In this document: positions 21,385 through 25,854 of the stretch, piece by piece
Position numbering within the stretch: position 1 is the stretch's first letter
How the letters are laid out: each line of letters opens with the position of its first letter
Source of the DNA: Nemertoderma westbladi
Lineage: Eukaryota; Xenacoelomorpha; Nemertodermatida; Nemertodermatidae
DNA: 25,854 nt
Assembly (NCBI GenBank): GCA_032718475.1
Contig: JAUCBJ010004485.1
Location: 1-25,854 of the forward strand
Reading direction: 5' to 3'
The notes under the pieces: generated by a model
The model's database searches: none
What the model was told of the DNA's origin: nothing
The model's input: the letters and a program-made list of their open reading frames with translations, nothing else
Made by a program: the position numbers and the translations under genes

Positions 21385-21640
21385 TAGGCTACTACAACTA
21401 CTACTACTGAAGCACAGCTGCATTGAAGCTGCACATTGAGATGCTATGTTGGCTTAACAAAAATATACTTACAAAATGCCCAATTATGCAGCGTGCATTA
21501 ATAATGCTATGCCGGCTTATCACAAAATTGCACCACGACAACTCCATATCCCCTATGAATTTCGTGTGATTATCCGCATCTTCAAGGCCAGTGTCCTTTA
21601 AGAGGCATCTCAAGAAAGTCATGAACCACCATGCTTATTT
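21385..21640 (-). mobile_element. LINE 3'-end fragment (same family as 16.8-18.3 kb)
   Basis: On the - strand it encodes LLKDTGLEDADNHTKFIGD, closely matching the C-terminus of the + strand LINE. It is followed by the same 3' UTR blocks: TTAATGC.CGCTGCAT, TTTTGTTAAGC, CATCTCAATGTGCAG and GTAGTAGCCT. A four-fold GTAGTA-like tail lies near 21390-21410. It contains only the last ~70 codons and UTR, as expected for 5'-truncated retrotransposition. Opposite orientation to the longer copy. Confidence 0.82.
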
Positions 21641-21727
21641 TCTCTATGGGGCTGCCAAAGCACGGCTGGTCCTCAAAAGAAGACAGTTATATATATATAT
21701 CCCATCTTTATGAACAACATAAACCAG

Positions 21728-21795
21728 CACCGTTGGTGAAGTTGTCTGTGACTTTTCCGCTAGTTGAGAGGTTCGACCCGTGCCGAACCAGTTGT
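21728..21795 (+). mobile_element. possible second tRNA-like SINE head
   Basis: TTGGTGAAGTTGT (21733-21745) resembles an A box, and AGGTTCGACCC (about 21769-21779) a B box, some 35 bases apart. The T-stem and acceptor stem do not pair well. No second copy is seen in the window, so this is suggestive only. Confidence 0.35.
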
Positions 21796-21869
21796 AATTC
21801 CATAAATGGCAGACTGGTTGCCCACCACCCAGTGACATGGAAACGTGGGGAGTTAAGGAAAGGGTGAAG

Positions 21870-22750
21870 TGAATTAAAGTTGTTTATACATGAATGTGAA
21901 ACACGACAACGGGAGCCAAAAGCAACCAGAAGGCTCCTCTTGGCAGTTACCAGGCTCTCCTGGCAGTTACCTTTAATGCAGACAGGACGCCATAATATCT
22001 CCCAATGTCGAATACTCTAACTGTCCAACTATTTCTTTACTCACCCGACCCGCAGTATATGCAATCACCTCATTTCATCAACGGCGTGGGCTGAAATGAA
22101 AAGGGTTGGATAGTTAATGAACGCTCAACCTTATGAGTTAAAATGTGGTGTCTCCTCCTCACGTCACGTGATAGCCAAGGAAGGGGTAGGTAGGGGTTTC
22201 CTGTATCATGTTCACCTATTACTCGAATTTTTATTTATTAGAAGGATGTCACGTGCTACTTAAAGTCCCTAGCCATGTATACACGATAATTATCTGGTGT
22301 CTGTACTATATAACACTGCTAGTAATGCTAGTCTTATAAACTCTCTAAATGCTAGTGATAATCATTTTAACTTTATACGAAACTAAATAATTGGATACAT
22401 GGTATAAGTGAACTGCCAATATATATGCGGAATATACAACATGTTTGCTTTAGTTAATTAAAACCATTTAATATTGTGTTTCCGCCACACTCTCCTTCTT
22501 TATTGACCTACCTCTGGTATTTATAATGTCATGTAAGACACAATAAACTACCGTCTACGTGTACGGTGGTAATATTTATCAGTAATGATTTATATTTTCA
22601 ACTTTTTTTTTCCTGAGTTTTTTTGTTGTATTTTAATTGATAATAATATTATTTAATTAATTGTCAAGCAAGGTAAGTAAAGTAAAAAACCTTAACGGTA
22701 GGTATGCAAAGACCAAGAATGTTAAAAACTTAAAAGTAACTGCTGAACTG
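21870..22750. other. unannotated region with nested inverted repeat
   Basis: No gene found. TAACTGTCCAAC (22018-22029) and GTTGGATAGTTA (22105-22116) pair with one mismatch around an inner CATTTCA/TGAAATG pair, which could be a small MITE relic. A near-duplicate of TGGCAGTTACC occurs twice around 21938-21971. The remainder is AT-rich. Confidence 0.4.
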
Positions 22751-22758
22751 GACCTAGA

Positions 22759-22854
22759 CGGTTGCATGCAATCAGTGATCAACTGACAGCAGTCAGCTGA
22801 CCCATAGGTTTCGCCTCACGAATGAAGGCGAAACCTACTACCGGAATGCAACCA
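22759..22854. repeat. compact hairpin cluster
   Basis: A perfect 12-bp stem, TAGGTTTCGCCT (22805-22816) and AGGCGAAACCTA (22826-22837), has a 9-base loop. It sits inside a longer pairing of GGTTGCAT (about 22759) with ATGCAACC (about 22847). A palindrome GTCAGCTGAC lies between. This could be a degenerate MITE or a structured transcript; no coding frame. Confidence 0.6.
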
Positions 22855-22923
22855 TCCAAGTAGTAATAGTATGCCACTCTCTGGCGACAGTTGGACCCAC
22901 TTCACACCTTGGGTGTTAAGTAG

Positions 22924-23038
22924 GTCATTAATTAATTAACCAATTAATTAATTGGTCGATTAAACAATTAATTAATTGTTTAATCAATCGATTTGTATCA
23001 AATAATGTTGCCAAAGGCAATTTAATTTGACACAAATC
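22924..23038. repeat. three consecutive palindromes, AT-rich
   Basis: The perfect 18-base palindrome ACCAATTAATTAATTGGT (22939-22956) is followed at once by a perfect 28-base palindrome (22958-22985; each arm GATTAAACAATTAA). Then comes a 23-base arm pair (22990-23012 and 23016-23038) with three mismatches and an AAA loop. Together they fill about 100 bases with fold-back DNA. Confidence 0.85.
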
Positions 23039-24119
23039 AATCAGATAGGGACGCGAGATGAATAAATTGTACTATAACAAACGAAATGTACAATACAATA
23101 GGCACTGTACATTACAATATACAATACATTTGTATTATTTTTGCCATACAGTAGGTAAAGGTAGAATTAAATATAAACATGCGAGCGGGGCCCAAAACAT
23201 AAATTACCCTCACTCGAAAATAAAGTGGACCAGTTTGGCCCTGAGTCATCCCTCAATAATCTGCGGTCGTTGGGCTCTTATTAGACGTAGCAAGATTAAT
23301 CCCTTTGAATCCTATACTGTACGTCAACGCGTGAATGGGGCCTGCCATAGAGTTTAAATTATTCAAACCTACAGCTGTGGGTGGGGACTGCCTTGGTATG
23401 TTGCCTTGATAGCCTTTAGCTTCGTTATCATGTAAGATTGGAAACCTTCGGTTTGCATCTTACGCGCCAGCATCACCTCAATCGCACATAGGCCAACTAC
23501 AACCATTAATTACCGCATATGCGAGCGCATATGTTAATTTAAACCTGCGCGCCTGATCGCACATAATTAAATAAGGCCCTCTTTTAATACATAAGTTATA
23601 TACAGTTTATCTTCAATTTATTGAATTTGTTTTTATTTACAACCCTAATTGTTCTACTGTATTATAATTTAAGTTTTATTATAACAAGCTATATCCTGTT
23701 AATCTTATTAATTTTATTTGTACTGAGGTTTTCGAAGGCGCTGTTTCCAATGGTCCTACTCTCAAAACGATCTAACCTACTGTATAATTAATTACTTAAG
23801 TCTGCGAGGTATGCGTAAGTAACAAATCTCGTTTACCAGTTTTCCTTAAAAAATATGAAGCTATATTGCTTAAGATTTCTGAGGGGCGAGCCATGAGGTA
23901 AGATGTTTGAGACTTTTTTAGATATATTATTACTTAATTTTGACCCCCCAGTCGATATCTATTACAATATAGGCTATATCTTTTTGCGGAGTCACAGAGT
24001 AGTCTGAAGATCCGAGTCTGCTGCTAGAGGGTGAAATGTCTCAAAGTAAAAACCATACGGTAGCTATGAATTGGTTACTAGGCAATAATACTACATTTTG
24101 TATAGTTAGGCCTATTGCT
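23039..24119. other. unannotated region with small hairpins
   Basis: No exon or transposon recognised. Stem GTAAGATTGGAAACC (23432-23446) pairs with GGTTTGCATCTTAC (23450-23463) around a TTC loop. CATATGCG-AG-CGCATATG near 23518-23535 is another short fold-back. The rest is AT-rich. Confidence 0.45.
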
Positions 24120-24129
24120 GATCGAACGA

Positions 24130-24212
24130 AAACTGCCCTGGTCCATGTGAGGATTGAACCCACGACCTATTGGAGATGTGAATTCAAAGCAACCACTACA
24201 CCAAGGTGGAAC
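24130..24212 (-). mobile_element. tRNA-derived SINE head, copy 2
   Basis: On the - strand, CTTGGTGTAGTGGTT (24191-24205) is an A-box match and GGGTTCAATCC (24151-24161) a B-box match. Nearly the whole stretch between them, including GAATTCACATCTC and AGGTCGTGGGTTCAA, matches the SINE at 3.99-4.05 kb, as does the adjoining CAGGGCAGTTTTCGT. The body beyond about 24120 is not alignable by eye, so the copy is probably truncated. It is not a functional tRNA: no cloverleaf forms. Confidence 0.78.
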
Positions 24213-24280
24213 AGTAACGTTTGAATTTGTTCGTTAACGTTCGAATTTGTAAGACTCTGATTTAAGACCTGAGGCACTCC

Positions 24281-24912
24281 CCACAGCCACAGCCACAGCC
24301 ACAACCACAGCCACAACCACAGACCACAGCCACAACCACAACCACAGCCACAACCACAGCCACAACCACAGCCACAGCCACAGACCACAGCCACAGCCAC
24401 AACCACAGCCACAGCCACAGCCACAGCCACAGCCACAACCACAGCCACAGCCACAACCACAGCCACAGCCACAACCACAGCCACAGCCACAGCCACAGCC
24501 ACAGCCACAACCACAGCCACAACCACAGCCACAGACCACAGCCACAACCACAGCCACAGCCACAGCCACAACCACAGCCACAGCCACAACCACAGCCACA
24601 ACCACAGCCACAGCCACAACCACAGCCACAGCCACAGCCACAGCCACAGCCACAGCCACAGCCACAACCACAGCCACAGCCACAGCCACAGCCACAGCCA
24701 CAGCCACAGCCACAGCCACAACCACAACCACAGCCACAGCCACAGCCACAGCCACAGCCACAGCCACAACCACAGCCACAACCACAGCCACAGCCACAGC
24801 CACAGCCACAGCCACAGCCACAACCACAGCCACAACCACAGCCACAGCCACAGCCACAACCACAGCCACAGCCACAGCCACAGCCACAGCCACAGCCACA
24901 ACCACAGCCACC
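24281..24912. repeat. CCACAG/CCACAA hexanucleotide array, about 105 copies
   Basis: About 630 bases of six-base units, a mixture of CCACAG and CCACAA, with three one-base insertions (CAGACCACAG near 24325, 24385 and 24534) that shift the phase. The long Trp-Leu, Val-Ala and Gly-Cys frames on the - strand are artefacts of the repeat. Confidence 0.97.
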
Positions 24913-25233
24913 ACTTCTCCCCACAGGAGAATATTTGTTTATCTGTTGTCAAAATGTTTAACTAATTTGATGTTTTGGTTACTCATTCATTATGCATTTA
25001 AAATAGGATCAGACAGGACTGATCATTTATAGTGGTTTATAATATATAATATATATTAGACCATTACACAAATTAAAATTACAAATACAATTACCCACCA
25101 CCACACAAAACGACTCAGAACTCAGGATCAAGTTGACTTTTTTTTTTTAATTAAGCATATTATTATGAAATTACATAATTAATACGACTAAATATAATAA
25201 ATATTTCAAACATATACAATATTTCGGTTATAA
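24913..25233. other. AT-rich spacer
   Basis: No gene recognised between the hexamer array and the acidic open frame. It contains a TATAATATATAATATATATTA patch near 25038-25060 and a T-tract near 25138-25148. Confidence 0.5.
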
Positions 25234-25707
25234 TTAATGTCTCGCATTAACTGTGCGACTGTTACTGTTCATAATCCTAGGTCGATATACAACAGTTGCT
25301 GGAGATATAACTTTTCCATTCCCTACTCTGATTTTCTGTCCATTTTCATTGTCATTCTCCTCTGATGCTTCCTCACTGTCATCGCTACTCTCCTTTGATT
25401 CTTCCTCACTGTCATCGCTATTCTCCTCCGATTCATCCTCATCACTCTCATTTCCATCATTATCACTCTCCTTATGCGAATGTTTCTGCATTTCATTCAA
25501 TTGTCTAATTATCTGCAATTTATTTTTATTTCCTAATACATGTCTTAATATCTCCTCATTATCTGAGTCATTATCCTCACCACTTTCATGTTCCTCGACT
25601 TCTTTCTCGCTCTCATTTTCTTCACCACCACTCTCATTTTCTTCTTTCTCTATCTCACTCTCCGTTTCATCATTCTCACTTTCCTCTGATTTATCACTCT
25701 TCCTCAC
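25234..25707 (-). CDS. acidic Ser/Glu/Asp-rich open frame, unknown
   Basis: Open - strand frame of about 157 codons ending at a TAA near 25234. It is preceded in frame by two adjacent TGA stops (25708-25713), and the first in-frame codon after them is GTG, so no initiator is evident. It would have to be an exon or a broken gene. Composition is dominated by Glu, Ser, Asp and Asn (EESENDETESEIEKEENESG, NSDDSEEESKESSDDSEE). A short non-acidic stretch NKLQIIRQLNEMQKHSHKES lies in the middle, and the C-terminus has PATVVYRPRIMNSNSR. No known domain is recognised. The upstream segment in the same frame (about 25775-25717) encodes EKIMNILKNIQKQPHSE, resembling the internal stretch. Low complexity makes the coding call doubtful. 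Confidence 0.3.
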   Translation of the reverse strand: MRKSDKSEESENDETESEIEKEENESGGEENESEKEVEEHESGEDNDSDNEEILRHVLGNKNKLQIIRQLNEMQKHSHKESDNDGNESDEDESEENSDDSEEESKESSDDSEEASEENDNENGQKIRVGNGKVISPATVVYRPRIMNSNSRTVNARH

Positions 25708-25718
25708 TCATCATCCTA

Positions 25719-25852
25719 TTTCACTATGTGGCTGTTTCTGTATATTTTTCAAAATATTCATGATTTTCTCGAATTTATGTTTCATCATTTGTTTAATCTC
25801 TAGAAAATCATGAATATTTTGAAAAATATACAGAAACAGCCACATAGTGAAA
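25719..25852. repeat. perfect 51-bp inverted repeat, 32-base spacer
   Basis: Arms 25719-25769 and 25802-25852 are exact reverse complements (arm ends TTTCACTATGTGG and ATTCATGATTTTCT), separated by 32 bases. Similarity stops at the outer edge of both arms as far as the window allows; only two bases remain on the right. Each arm, read toward its outer end, encodes the same short peptide KIMNILKNIQKQPHSE. It may be a recent inverted duplication or an assembly fold-back. Confidence 0.95.
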
Positions 25853-25854
25853 AG

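Noticed and set aside
23042-23054. CAGATAGGGACGC as a fourth G-tract MITE end
   Set aside because: Only 13 bases resemble a shortened MITE start, with no internal family sequence and no duplication nearby.
24167-24952. Trp-Leu, Val-Ala and Gly-Cys repeat proteins on the - strand
   Set aside because: Three frames of one hexanucleotide array; none has a non-repetitive coding flank.
25253-25813. Ser/Leu/Phe-rich + strand frame at the right edge
   Set aside because: It is the antisense reading of the acidic repeat on the - strand and runs through the inverted repeat spacer.

Overview
This window looks like nuclear DNA from an invertebrate animal. It has spliced exons of a giant muscle-type immunoglobulin (Ig) protein, long AT-rich introns, tRNA-derived SINEs, LINE reverse transcriptase relics, short terminal-inverted-repeat (TIR) transposons, a Polinton/Maverick-type DNA polymerase relic and abundant satellites. 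There are no operons, Shine-Dalgarno sites or phage-like gene blocks. I cannot name the species.

The only clear host gene is on the + strand, in three exons: 3495-3626, 4295-4679 and 5569-15359. They join in consistent phase (0 and 1) and give 10,308 coding bases (3,436 codons) with no start or stop codon, so the gene runs past both ends of the block. The protein starts inside one I-set Ig domain, continues through about 15 more titin/twitchin/UNC-89-like Ig domains, then a charged linker, then a Pro/Glu/Val/Lys/Asp/Thr-rich tail. The tail is one divergent 64-residue unit followed by exactly 22 tandem 68-residue (204-bp) units with no net indel. It reaches the splice donor at 15360 ten residues into another unit. 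A sarcomeric or cytoskeletal scaffold with a PEVK-like spring is the best inference.

Left flank (1-3494): a frame-broken type-B DNA polymerase relic (- strand), a GAC trinucleotide repeat, a G-rich 15-bp minisatellite, and a roughly 1.5-kb element whose TIRs enclose about 20 copies of a 68-bp satellite. Introns 1 and 2 hold a tRNA-derived SINE and otherwise anonymous DNA.

Right flank (15360-25854): no further exon of the Ig gene was recognised. There are three copies of a short G-tract TIR transposon, two with perfect 8-bp target-site duplications (hAT-like). Each carries a diverged monomer of the same 68-bp satellite. There are three LINE fragments, a second SINE head, palindromic AT-rich and hairpin clusters, and a 630-bp CCACAG/CCACAA array. 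At the right edge an acidic open frame on the - strand abuts a perfect 51-bp inverted repeat.

The most notable items are the indel-free 22-unit coding repeat with higher-order structure inside one 9.8-kb exon, and the 68-bp satellite shared by two transposon types with different termini.
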